NCBI GenBank assembly: GCA_026129865.1
Contig: JAHCHG010000001.1
Coordinates: 62,001-126,000, forward strand
Length of the DNA: 64,000 nucleotides
Origin: Pyrinomonadaceae bacterium
GTDB lineage: Bacteria > Acidobacteriota > Blastocatellia > Pyrinomonadales > Pyrinomonadaceae
Reading direction: 5' to 3'
In this document: in pieces, positions 1-9,600 of the stretch
Numbering within the stretch: the stretch's first letter is position 1
How the letters are laid out: each line of letters starts with the position of its first letter
Notes under the pieces: model-generated
Seen by the model: the letters and a program-made list of their open reading frames with translations, nothing else
Database searches by the model: none
What the model was told of the DNA's origin: nothing
Program-made: the position numbers and the translations under genes

Positions 1-44
1 CGGGACGCTTGCGCTCCAGTCATTTTATCGGATCATCTAAATCA

Positions 45-2636
45 ATGAACATTTTTCGTACGATAGTAATTTTTGCCTTTCTATTTTTGCCTCTTGCTTT
101 TGCAAACGCGCAGAGTTTGCCGATTGCCGCGCCGAACACGGTTGGAATGTCGGCGGAAAAGCTGAATCATATTGACGGTTTGGTTGAAAAGGCGATTGCC
201 GATAAAAAAATGCCGGGAGCGGTCGTTCTTGTCGGACATAAAGGAAAGATCGTTTATCGCAAAGCGTTCGGCAATCGTGCGCTTGTGCCGACGGTTGAAA
301 AAATGACGGTTGACACGATCTTTGATGTCGCGTCGCTCACCAAACCGATTGCCACGGCGACTTCCGTGATGATTCTGGTCGAACAAGGCAACATTCGTCT
401 GAGCGACACGATCGGCGATTTTTTTCCTGAGATCGAAGACAAAGACGTTAAAAAAGTTACAGTTCAGCAGCTTTTGACGCACACGAGCGGTTTTCGCCCC
501 GATTTCGATCTGCGCGAAAAATGGACGGGACGCGAAGGAATGCTCGACGCTCTGAAAAAGGAAAAACTCCGCAATCCGGCGGGAACGAAATTTGTTTATT
601 CGGACATCGGTTTCATTGTGCTTGGCGAGATTGTTAAAAGAGTCAGTGATGAATCGGTTGCTGAATATGCATTCAAAAATGATTTTGAATTAATCAAAAT
701 GCAAAATACTAAGTTCCTACAACCAGGATTATTATTTCGTAGAACAATGGGCGGGAGCAGTTTTATCGGACCAAATCCTGCTTTTGATATATTTAGTCTA
801 AGTTCAGAAAACATCTTAAAAAGAATTGCACCGACTGAAAATATCAGAGGACAAAACAGCTATCTCGGCTCAAAATTTGAAGGCGACGACAAAACTGGCG
901 ATGAAATTTTACGCGGACAGGTTCATGATCCGACTGCTTTTCGAATGGGCGGAGTTGCCGGACACGCCGGACTTTTTTCGACGGCGGATGATCTGGCGCG
1001 GTATTGTCAGATGATCTTGAACGGCGGGATTTTGGACGGCAAACGCATTTTGTCGGCGAACACGATTGCGCGAATGACCGCGCCGATTGTCGTTTCGGAA
1101 ACGGGCGAAACGCGCGGACTCGGTTGGGATATGAACACCGGATTTTCGTCAAATCGCGGCGAACTTTTTCCGCTCGGCTCGTTCGGACACACAGGTTTTA
1201 CGGGAACTTCGATCTGGATTGACCGCGTTTCGCAGACGTTTGTAATTTTCCTTTCAAACCGTGTTCACCCCGACGGCAAAGGAAACGTCACCGACATTCG
1301 CGCTAAAGTCGCCACCGTCGCCGCTTCCGCCATCGAAGACACACCGATTGAAGCATTTCGGCTTGCCGAAGACATTTATTCCGCTCAAGTCGCCGCGCAA
1401 ACCGCTCGTTGGAACGCGGACACTCTTGTCCGCGAGGCTTTACAAAATCAAAATGCGGACAGAAATGTTTCAAATCAAAGCGCGGACAAAAGTGTCCGCG
1501 TTCCAATAGTTTTAAACGGAATAGATGTTTTGGAAAAAACAAATTTCAAAGATTTGGAAGGTTTAAGAATCGGACTTGTTACAAATCAAACCGGCAGAAA
1601 TCTGAACGGAAAACCGACGATTGACGTTTTGAAGGAAGCAAAAAACGTCAATCTCGTCGCGCTTTTTTCGCCCGAACACGGAATTCGGGGAGAACTTGAC
1701 CAAGAGAAAATTAATGATTCAAAAGACGAAAAAACCGGACTTCCCGTTTATTCGCTTTACGGCGAAACGCGCCGACCGAAACCCGAACAACTTCAACATC
1801 TTGACGCGATTGTTTTCGACATCCAAGACATCGGAGCGCGGTTTTATACATATATTTCAACGCTCAAAAATGTTTTAGAAGAAGCGGCAAAAGCCGAAAA
1901 GCCTGTTTTTGTTCTTGACAGAGTGAATCCGATAAACGGCGTTGATGTCGAAGGCTCGCTTGCCGATGCAGATAAATTATCGTTTATCGCCGCGCATACG
2001 ATTCCGATCCGGCACGGAATGACCATCGGCGAACTAGCGCAGATGTTCAACTCCGAAGACAAGATCGGCGCGGATTTGCGCATCATAAAAATGGAAAACT
2101 GGCGGCGCGATATGTGGTTTGACCAAACAAATCAAACGTGGATAAATCCTTCGCCGAATATGCGCTCATTAACTGAAGCGACGCTCTATCCGGGAATTGG
2201 TTTGCTCGAAACAACGAATTTATCGGTCGGTCGCGGAACTGACACGCCGTTTGAGGTCATCGGTGCGCCGTGGCTCGACGGTCGAAAATTAGCCCTGCGG
2301 CTCAATTCACGGGCGATTCCGGGTGTCCGATTCATTCCCGTTCTTTTTAAGCCGAATGCATCGGTTTTCAAAGACGAAACCTGTTTCGGAGTAAACATCG
2401 TCATCGTTGATCGCACAAGCTTTGATCCTGTCCGCACCGGATTTGAGATCGCCGCCGCGCTGCGCGATCTTTATCCCGATAAATGGCAGCGCGACAGATA
2501 TTTACGTCTTCTCGCAAACTCGTCGATCTTTCAGCAGATCGACGACGGCAGCACAGCCGAAGCGATCCAAAAAATCCTCGATGAATCGGTCGAAAAATTT
2601 AAAACCCGGCGCGCCGATTATTTGCTTTACAAATAA
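45..2636 (+). CDS. Exported beta-lactamase-fold / DUF1343 (NamZ, GH171) fusion protein
   Basis: This looks like a fusion of two enzymes that are separate in Bacillus: a serine beta-lactamase-like protein (YbbE/AmlB) and an exo-acting N-acetylmuramidase (YbbC/NamZ). The ATG at 45 is preferred over a TTG 36 nt upstream because it starts directly with a signal peptide ending near FANAQS. The beta-lactamase fold has S97-L-T-K100, Y185-S-D and H382-T-G. The DUF1343 half starts near residue 495 and has LVTNQTGR, SPEHG (E544) and FYTYIS. NamZ releases MurNAc from the non-reducing ends of peptidoglycan. The linker (residues about 456-487) is encoded by a palindromic repeat. NagZ and MurQ nearby support cell-wall recycling. 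The enzyme families are clear; the substrate is inferred. Confidence 0.88.
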   Translation: MNIFRTIVIFAFLFLPLAFANAQSLPIAAPNTVGMSAEKLNHIDGLVEKAIADKKMPGAVVLVGHKGKIVYRKAFGNRALVPTVEKMTVDTIFDVASLTKPIATATSVMILVEQGNIRLSDTIGDFFPEIEDKDVKKVTVQQLLTHTSGFRPDFDLREKWTGREGMLDALKKEKLRNPAGTKFVYSDIGFIVLGEIVKRVSDESVAEYAFKNDFELIKMQNTKFLQPGLLFRRTMGGSSFIGPNPAFDIFSLSSENILKRIAPTENIRGQNSYLGSKFEGDDKTGDEILRGQVHDPTAFRMGGVAGHAGLFSTADDLARYCQMILNGGILDGKRILSANTIARMTAPIVVSETGETRGLGWDMNTGFSSNRGELFPLGSFGHTGFTGTSIWIDRVSQTFVIFLSNRVHPDGKGNVTDIRAKVATVAASAIEDTPIEAFRLAEDIYSAQVAAQTARWNADTLVREALQNQNADRNVSNQSADKSVRVPIVLNGIDVLEKTNFKDLEGLRIGLVTNQTGRNLNGKPTIDVLKEAKNVNLVALFSPEHGIRGELDQEKINDSKDEKTGLPVYSLYGETRRPKPEQLQHLDAIVFDIQDIGARFYTYISTLKNVLEEAAKAEKPVFVLDRVNPINGVDVEGSLADADKLSFIAAHTIPIRHGMTIGELAQMFNSEDKIGADLRIIKMENWRRDMWFDQTNQTWINPSPNMRSLTEATLYPGIGLLETTNLSVGRGTDTPFEVIGAPWLDGRKLALRLNSRAIPGVRFIPVLFKPNASVFKDETCFGVNIVIVDRTSFDPVRTGFEIAAALRDLYPDKWQRDRYLRLLANSSIFQQIDDGSTAEAIQKILDESVEKFKTRRADYLLYK
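1409..1506. repeat. Palindromic repeat element inserted in frame in the coding sequence
   Basis: The two 26-nt arms at 1409-1434 and 1481-1506 are inverted copies that differ at one position. Each arm is itself partly palindromic around a GCGGACA/TGTCCGC core. The 98-nt unit lies in the linker between the two domains of the fusion protein and adds about 32 residues without breaking the frame. It resembles MITE-like or Rickettsia-type palindromic elements that are tolerated inside genes. I saw no second copy in this window. Confidence 0.75.
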
Positions 2637-2834
2637 CTTTTTTGGGATTATAACAATCTATATTTCCAAATTCTTAGCAAAGTCTTAAAGTCCGTTTTCC
2701 CAAGATTTTACAACGATTCTTTGCGAAAAGCGCTATAAGCAATGCTTACGGAAAGCGCAAAACTGTTAAGAATTTGTGATATCGCTCTCGATTTTGGTTT
2801 CGAATTTCATGAGATTTCAAGGAACAAGTAAAGT

Positions 2835-5800
2835 ATGAACAGTTTTGGAAAAATCGTTTTCAGAATATTAATGATCTCAGCGATAGCTTTTTCGTTTTCG
2901 CTGTTATCGTTCGCGCAGGAGATCACCGGATCGCTAAACGGAACCGTGCGCGATTCGAACGGTGCGGTTGTGCCCGGTGCGACCGTGACGATCATGGATT
3001 CCAACAAAGGAAAAGCCGTGGTCCGCACGCTGCAAACAAATAATGACGGTGCGTTTTCGGCTCCGAATTTAGCGATCAGTATTTACGAAATTTCGGTGGA
3101 AGCGCCGAATTTCAAAAAAACATTAAAGACCGACATCAAACTCGACGTCGGCGCCCGGCGAACGGTCGATGTCCTGCTCGAAGCCGGAGATATTTCGGAA
3201 GTCGTAACGGTCGAAGCCGATCCGGTTGCCGTTGAATTGAGCACGCCGACTTCGTCTACGGTCATCAGCGGAGCGCAGGTTCGCGAACTCCCGATCAACA
3301 ATCGAAATTTTGTTCAGCTTGTGACGCTTGCTCCGGGAGTTTCAAATAATCTTTCCGACCAGGTTTACACAGGTACCGTCAATCCGGAAGGTCAGGCAAA
3401 CACTGTTCAGATCTCGGTCAACGGAGCGCGTAGCAGTCAGAACACTTTTACAGTGGACGGCGCGGATGTAACCGACCGCGGCTCGAATTTGACGATCCAG
3501 GCTTACCCGAGCGTCGATTCGATTGGAGAATTTAAGGTGCTTCGTTCGCTCTATCCGGCGGAATCCGGACGCAGCGGCGGCGGACAGGTAAACGTCGTAA
3601 CACGCAGCGGAACCGATGATTTTCATGGTTCGTTCTTTGAATTTGTTCGCAACGAAAAATTGAATGCCAACAAATATTTCGACAATCAAAACGCTCCGCT
3701 TGGACGGGACGAAAACGGAAAAGCAAAACGTTCGCCGTTTAGATACAACAATTTCGGCTGGACGGTCGGCGGACCGGTATACTTCCTGAAATTTGGCGAA
3801 AGAGAACCGGGCGACGGAATGTTCGGCAAGATGCCGAAAACCTATTTCTTCTTTTCGCAGGAATTTCGCCGCGATATTCGGTATCCGACATTGAGCTCGA
3901 CGGTTCCCGACGGCGATCTGCGGCGCGGTATATTCCCGGTCGATATTTGTCTGCAGGCTTCGGGAACGGCATGTACATTGGTCTTGCCGGCAAATACGCC
4001 GATCTCGAACGTGAGACCGATCAACCCGCTTTCGCAGCAATATATCAACAATATCTACAACAACCTGCCGCTGCCGAATTCGACGAGCACGAACAGTCCG
4101 TATTCGCTAAGCTTCCCGACACGCAACCGTGCGGATTTTCAACAGGAGATCTTTAAGATCGATACAGCGATCTCGGAAAATGTGTCGATGTATTACCGAT
4201 TTCAGAACGACAAGATCCCGACGCTTGATGCAAATTCACTATTTTCAAGCGGTTCGGGACTTCCCGGCGTTGCTTTGACAGATACGAACTCACCGGGTCG
4301 AACGCATACTTTTCAGGGAACCTACGTCGTTACCCCCAATGTGATCATAGAAGGCAGTTATAGATTCGGTTACGGAGCGATTCTTAGCAAAAACATCGGT
4401 TTATTGGCGCTTGCAAATTCGCCGATACAGCCGCCGCTTCCCTACACGAATCAGCGCGACCGTGTTCCGACGATCTCCGGCAACGGATTTTCTGCGCTTC
4501 AGGGTTTCGGTCCGTACGATAATTTTTCGTGGAAGCAGAATTTCAGCGGAAGTTTGTCATGGATAAAAGGCAGTCACACAATGAAATTCGGCATGATCTA
4601 TTCGCTCTATCGCAAGAACGAAAATGCGCTTGCCGGAAGCAACGAAGGACTTTATTCGGGTTTCAATACGCCCGGTGCCACGACAAACGTGCTAGCAACC
4701 GGCGTAACCGGAACGGTAAATCAGGCTCGCCAGCAATGGGCAAACTTTCTTCAGGGAACGAACGCTCAGCTGACGCAGGCGAGTTTCGATTACACGGCGG
4801 ATCTACGGCAAAAAACCTTTGAATGGTATGCACAGGACGAATTCCGCATCAGAAAGAATCTGACGCTTTATTACGGTCTGCGGTACTCATTTTTTGGATC
4901 ACCGTATGACCGCAACGGTCGTTTGACTAATTTCGTCCCGGAATTGTTCGACCCGGCTGCCGCGCCGTTGGTGACCGGTGCGGGTGCGCGGGTTGCCGCT
5001 CCGGGCAAGAATTTCTGTAATGGAATTATCGCGAACACCCAGAACTACACGACGGGACCGAGTAATTTCAATTGTACGCCGCTGCTTTCGCCGTGGGGTA
5101 AATTTGTCGTCGATGCGCCGAAGAACGATTTCGCGCCGCGCGTCGGTCTCGCATGGGATCCGTTCGGCAAGGGCGAATCTTCGATTCGAATGGGTTATGG
5201 AATCTATCACGATCAGGTTTTGAACGGCACGCTTCTCCAACAGATCGGAATAAATCCTCCGTATCAGCAAACTTGCACAGTTACCGGAATCAGGATCGAT
5301 AATCCTGTTCCAAGCGGCAACTGTACGGTTGCGGCATCGTCGACAGTAGCGAATCTTCGAGGGCTGCAGACGGATTGGATCACGCCGTATATCCAGCATT
5401 GGTCGCTCGATTTCCAGCAGCAGCTATCCAAAGACACGATGTTTACGGTCGGCTATTACGGCTCGCGCGGCGTTCATTTGATCGGCGCATTTGAATTGAA
5501 CGAGCTTGCACCGGGCGTCGCTCTAAATTCGATGTGCGCCGTCGGAAGTTCTACGACTCCGACCGTGCGGTGTCTCGAACCGGGACGAGCATTTTTCTCG
5601 TCAGCTCAGACGACCATTATCGACCAGATCAGACCGTATCGAGGTTTCCGCTCGATCAATTTGATCCAGCCGCGATACAACTCCAATTATCACAGTATGC
5701 AGATTTCGGCGCAGCACAGATTTTCCGGCTCTTCGCAGGTAAACCTGGCGTACACGTGGTCTAAAAATCTTTCCGATAATCAAACGGACAGATCAACGGC

Positions 5801-6413
5801 GCCGCAAAATTCATACGATATCAGAGGAGATTACGGAAGGGCGGCGCTGGACCGGCGTCATATTCTGACCATCAACTATATTTACGATATTCCGTTCTTC
5901 AAAGATCAGCGCGGTTTCGTCGGTAAGGTTTTGGGCGGATGGCAGGTCCAGGGAATCGGAACTTACCAGACGGGAATTCCTTTTACCGTTACCACGTCGA
6001 GTTTCGACCCGGCAGGACTTGGATTCATTTCGGCTCTTGTTGCCGGCGGGCGACCGAATCTGCTTTGCGATCCGAATCGGGGCGCGCAGCATACACAGCA
6101 GTCATGGTTCGACACAACCTGTTTCAGCCGTAATCCGCTTTCAACGACGACCGATTATATTCCTAATGTCGTCGGAACCGCGCCGCGCGGCATCGTCGAA
6201 GGTCCAAGCACACGGCGGGTCGATTTCACCGTTTCGAAAAATTTCCGGTTTAACGAATCGATGCGGCTCCAGCTTCGTGCCGAGACCTTTAATGTGTTCA
6301 ATACGACCAACTTCAGCTCGTTGAGCACAAACGTTACCTCGACAACCTTCGGTCGTGCGATCTCTGCCCGCGATCCGCGGCAGATTCAGCTGGGCGCCAA
6401 GTTTTACTGGTAA
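2835..6413 (+). CDS. TonB-dependent receptor, Oar-like, with carboxypeptidase-regulatory N-terminus
   Basis: This 1192-residue outer-membrane protein probably imports a large or scarce ligand using TonB energy. A signal peptide ends near LLSFAQ. Residues about 27-115 are a carboxypeptidase-regulatory-like beta-sandwich (GTVRDSNGAVVPGATV). A plug domain follows (SVNGARSSQNTFTVDGADV, then GGQVNVVTRSGTDDFHG), then a long beta-barrel ending in an aromatic residue (FYW), as expected for Bam-dependent insertion. AAGGA lies about 13 nt before the ATG. It follows the NamZ-like fusion on the same strand, so a cell-wall fragment is a possible ligand, but nothing in the sequence proves that. Oar-like receptors are abundant in Acidobacteriota and their ligands are mostly unknown. 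Confidence 0.9.
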   Translation: MNSFGKIVFRILMISAIAFSFSLLSFAQEITGSLNGTVRDSNGAVVPGATVTIMDSNKGKAVVRTLQTNNDGAFSAPNLAISIYEISVEAPNFKKTLKTDIKLDVGARRTVDVLLEAGDISEVVTVEADPVAVELSTPTSSTVISGAQVRELPINNRNFVQLVTLAPGVSNNLSDQVYTGTVNPEGQANTVQISVNGARSSQNTFTVDGADVTDRGSNLTIQAYPSVDSIGEFKVLRSLYPAESGRSGGGQVNVVTRSGTDDFHGSFFEFVRNEKLNANKYFDNQNAPLGRDENGKAKRSPFRYNNFGWTVGGPVYFLKFGEREPGDGMFGKMPKTYFFFSQEFRRDIRYPTLSSTVPDGDLRRGIFPVDICLQASGTACTLVLPANTPISNVRPINPLSQQYINNIYNNLPLPNSTSTNSPYSLSFPTRNRADFQQEIFKIDTAISENVSMYYRFQNDKIPTLDANSLFSSGSGLPGVALTDTNSPGRTHTFQGTYVVTPNVIIEGSYRFGYGAILSKNIGLLALANSPIQPPLPYTNQRDRVPTISGNGFSALQGFGPYDNFSWKQNFSGSLSWIKGSHTMKFGMIYSLYRKNENALAGSNEGLYSGFNTPGATTNVLATGVTGTVNQARQQWANFLQGTNAQLTQASFDYTADLRQKTFEWYAQDEFRIRKNLTLYYGLRYSFFGSPYDRNGRLTNFVPELFDPAAAPLVTGAGARVAAPGKNFCNGIIANTQNYTTGPSNFNCTPLLSPWGKFVVDAPKNDFAPRVGLAWDPFGKGESSIRMGYGIYHDQVLNGTLLQQIGINPPYQQTCTVTGIRIDNPVPSGNCTVAASSTVANLRGLQTDWITPYIQHWSLDFQQQLSKDTMFTVGYYGSRGVHLIGAFELNELAPGVALNSMCAVGSSTTPTVRCLEPGRAFFSSAQTTIIDQIRPYRGFRSINLIQPRYNSNYHSMQISAQHRFSGSSQVNLAYTWSKNLSDNQTDRSTAPQNSYDIRGDYGRAALDRRHILTINYIYDIPFFKDQRGFVGKVLGGWQVQGIGTYQTGIPFTVTTSSFDPAGLGFISALVAGGRPNLLCDPNRGAQHTQQSWFDTTCFSRNPLSTTTDYIPNVVGTAPRGIVEGPSTRRVDFTVSKNFRFNESMRLQLRAETFNVFNTTNFSSLSTNVTSTTFGRAISARDPRQIQLGAKFYW

Positions 6414-6434
6414 GGTTTATCTTTTGAAACGAAG

Positions 6435-6480
6435 TAAAGGAAATATCCGCCGACCGCCAGGTTCGCGGATATTTCCTTTA
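6435..6480. terminator. Perfect 16-bp hairpin downstream of the first TonB receptor
   Basis: The arms at 6435-6450 and 6465-6480 are perfectly complementary, with a 14-nt loop, 21 nt after the stop codon. There is no U-tract beyond the stem apart from the U-rich end of the stem itself. It probably stops transcription or protects the 3' end and separates the two receptor genes. Confidence 0.55.
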
Positions 6481-6672
6481 TGGGATCGGATGCCGGTATT
6501 TACGATCTTGGATAACTTTTAAGATCTCTATCAGAGCGGCAATAATTAATTGAATTCGTTTAAAAGTTTTCACAATTATTCATTATGTGTTACCTTGTAT
6601 CAATCATTTTTTGTGATAACCATTCCCGCTGTCTTTTTTGTAATTAAAAATCAGAACTCAGGAGGACGATAG

Positions 6673-9600
6673 ATGTTCAAGAAATCACTTTTCGTTACCT
6701 TTGCAGCTTGTGCTGTGCTGTTGGTAATGACATCGATAAGTTTCGCCCAGGGCACTACGACCAGATTCACCGGAACCGTTACGGACGGAACCGGCGCAGT
6801 CGTTCCGGGCGCGACTGTAACGTTGACGAATGAAGCAACCGGCACGTCGATTTCAACGACGACGGGCAGCAACGGCAGCTATACATTCGATCTTATTCAG
6901 GCTTCGACCTATACGATCACCGTTGAAAAAGAAGGTTTTAAGAAATATGTTGCAACCAGAAACCCCGTCTACGTTAATCAACCGGGCACGCTTAATGTCG
7001 CGCTTGAGGTCGGCGATGTTTCGGCTGTCGTAACGGTTGAAAACGCGGCGGAGGTTGTGCAGACCAGTACGTCCGGAAATCTCGGTACGACGATCGAGCA
7101 GCAGACTGTAGAAAGTCTGCCGATCGTCGGGCTTCGCGGGAGAAATCCTTTGGATTTCGTTGATTTTCAGCCCGGCGTAAGTGTCGGCGCCAATACCGGC
7201 GGCGGCGTTCATGTAAACGGATCGCGCGATCGGTCGTTTAACTATACGCTCGACGGAATCGATATAAACGAATCTAGCGCGGGCGGATCTAACTTTACGC
7301 CGCTGCGACCGAATCCTGATTCGATCCAGGAATTTCAGATCGTCACAGCGAATTTTACGGCGGAACTCGGACGAAGCACAGGTGCCCAGGTGACGTTCGT
7401 AACACGCTCCGGAACGAACGAATATCACGGAAATTTGTTTGAGTATTATCAAACGCCGGGTGTCAACGCTAACGAATTTGAGAATAATCTTCTCGGAATT
7501 CCGCGGCGCAAATTTATCCAGCATATCTTTGGCGGAAGCGTGGGCGGTCCGATCATCAATCCCGGCTTCGGCGAAGGAACTCCGTTCTTTACGCAAATGA
7601 AAGACAAAGCGTTCTTTTTCGTAAATCTCCAATTTTTGCGTGCTAATGAAACGAGTCTTGTTGAGAGAACAGTTTACACACAGGAAGCAAGAAACGGTTT
7701 GTTCCGATACGTGAACGGCGGAAGAAACAATCCGGCGGGCACCACGGGAGCTTCGGTCAATTCCAACGGTTCGCCGATTCTTCCCGCCTGCAGCGGAACG
7801 GTAACCGTAAACTGCATTGCAACCTACAACGTTGCGGGAAATCCTTCGGGAATCGGTCCGGATCCGGCATTGCTGAATGTGTTAAACTCAATGCCGCTGC
7901 CTAACGATTTCTCGACCGGCGACGGCTTAAATACTGCAGGCTTTAATTTCCTTGCACCGCAGCAGGAAAAACAATGGGATTTCGTAACCAGGCTCGATTA
8001 CAAGTTTGCCGATAACAACGTAATCTACGGTCGATATGCGCAGGGACGCCAGCAGTCGTTCGGCGACACGGTTAACGGCGGCGGCTCGGCGTTTCCCGGA
8101 ACTCCAATCCTTGTCGTAACCGACCGCAAACCAAAAAATCTGGCGATAAACCATAGATTTTCGCCGACGAGCAACACAACGAACGAGTTTATTTTTGGAT
8201 ACAGTCATTTTGCTTTCGACTTTATCGCTCCGGAAACCGACCCGTTCTATAATTTCACTTTTAATTTACCGACGACGCCGAACACCAACGTTTACGGTAA
8301 TATCCGTGCAGTTCGGACTCTTCAATTCGTCGATAATTTGACATGGGTGCGAAATTCTCATGTCTTCAAATTTGGAACGAATCTTCGATTTGGGCGGCAT
8401 ACCGACAGCCGTTCGTCGGTTGCGAGTACCGAGATCGAGGGGGTTTTGAATTTCAGTGCGTCGGTCAACAATAATTTCAATGGATTCAATCTACCGACGG
8501 CAGGATCGTCAAGCATTAATGCCAACGACCTTGCCCGGCTGAGAAGTCAGATCAACGATTTCCTCGGACGGGTCGGAACCTACAGCCAGGCGTTTGTTGC
8601 AAATCCGGACGGAGCGACTTTTGCACCGCCGGGAACTCGCTGGCAATTTCGACATTTTTACCCGGAACTTGATTTTTACGTTCAGGATTCGTGGAAATTG
8701 AAACCGAATTTTCTGCTCGATCTCGGCGTTAGATATGAGATCAAATTTTCGCCTTCGTCGAGCGGTCTGCCGATCCTCAGACCGAACGTTCTCGTAGCAG
8801 CAGACGGCTTTGCGACCAATGCGGTTCGGTGGGAAGAAGGAAAACTTTTTGATAACGATTTCAACAATTTTTCGCCATCGATCGGTTTTGCGTGGGATCC
8901 GTTTAAGAAGGGTAAAACCTCAATACGCGGCAATTACCGGCTGGCATACGACCGGTTTAATTCACAGGTAAACGGCGCACAGCTGTTTCAGAGCGCGCCG
9001 GGCAACAACGTCGGAGTTTCAAACACGTCATTCGGACAAAACGGCGGTTTGCTGAGAAACGGTCTTCCGGTTTTGACGCCGACGCAGACGCCTTTCCAGC
9101 TTAGACAGCCGGCGGCAGCAAGTACGATTACGCAGACCGTATTCGATCCGCGGGCTCAATATCCCGAGGTTCAATCGTTCTCGCTCAGTTTCCAACAGGA
9201 AATCTTCTGGGGAAATGTTTTCGAAGCGAATTTTATTCATAAACGCGGCGACCACCTTTTTGGCGCGTACAACGCGAATCAGGTGAATATCAACGCGGCT
9301 CCCGCAGGATTTAACAGCTTCCTGAGTGAGTTTAACCAGATCCGCGGAAATTCGAGCTACAATAGTTCGTTGATCAATGCTCTCTATACGGGAGATCCGA
9401 ACAACAATGCCGGAACGGCGACCTTCCGTTCGACAAATGCAACGAATATTGCCAACGGAAACGTGGCGTCCGCTGCATTTTCGGTTTCGAGCCGTTTGTC
9501 AGGATCTCAGCAGATGATCGTTGCAAACGGATTCAGCCCGACGTTGTTTCTGAAATATCCGCAATTCGGAACTGTTCGAGTTTTGGACACGAACCAGTAT

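Noticed and set aside
1409-1624. Plus-strand frame encoding an ERGHSCPR peptide
   Set aside because: It comes from the palindromic repeat read in another frame inside the NamZ-like fusion gene and is not a gene.
3342-4040. Long minus-strand open frame of 232 residues inside the first TonB receptor
   Set aside because: It is fully antisense to a well-supported receptor gene, rich in Arg and Cys from reversed codon use, and has no domain or RBS.
6853-7632. Minus-strand open frame of 259 residues inside the second TonB receptor
   Set aside because: Also antisense to a clear gene with no recognisable motif; typical shadow frame.
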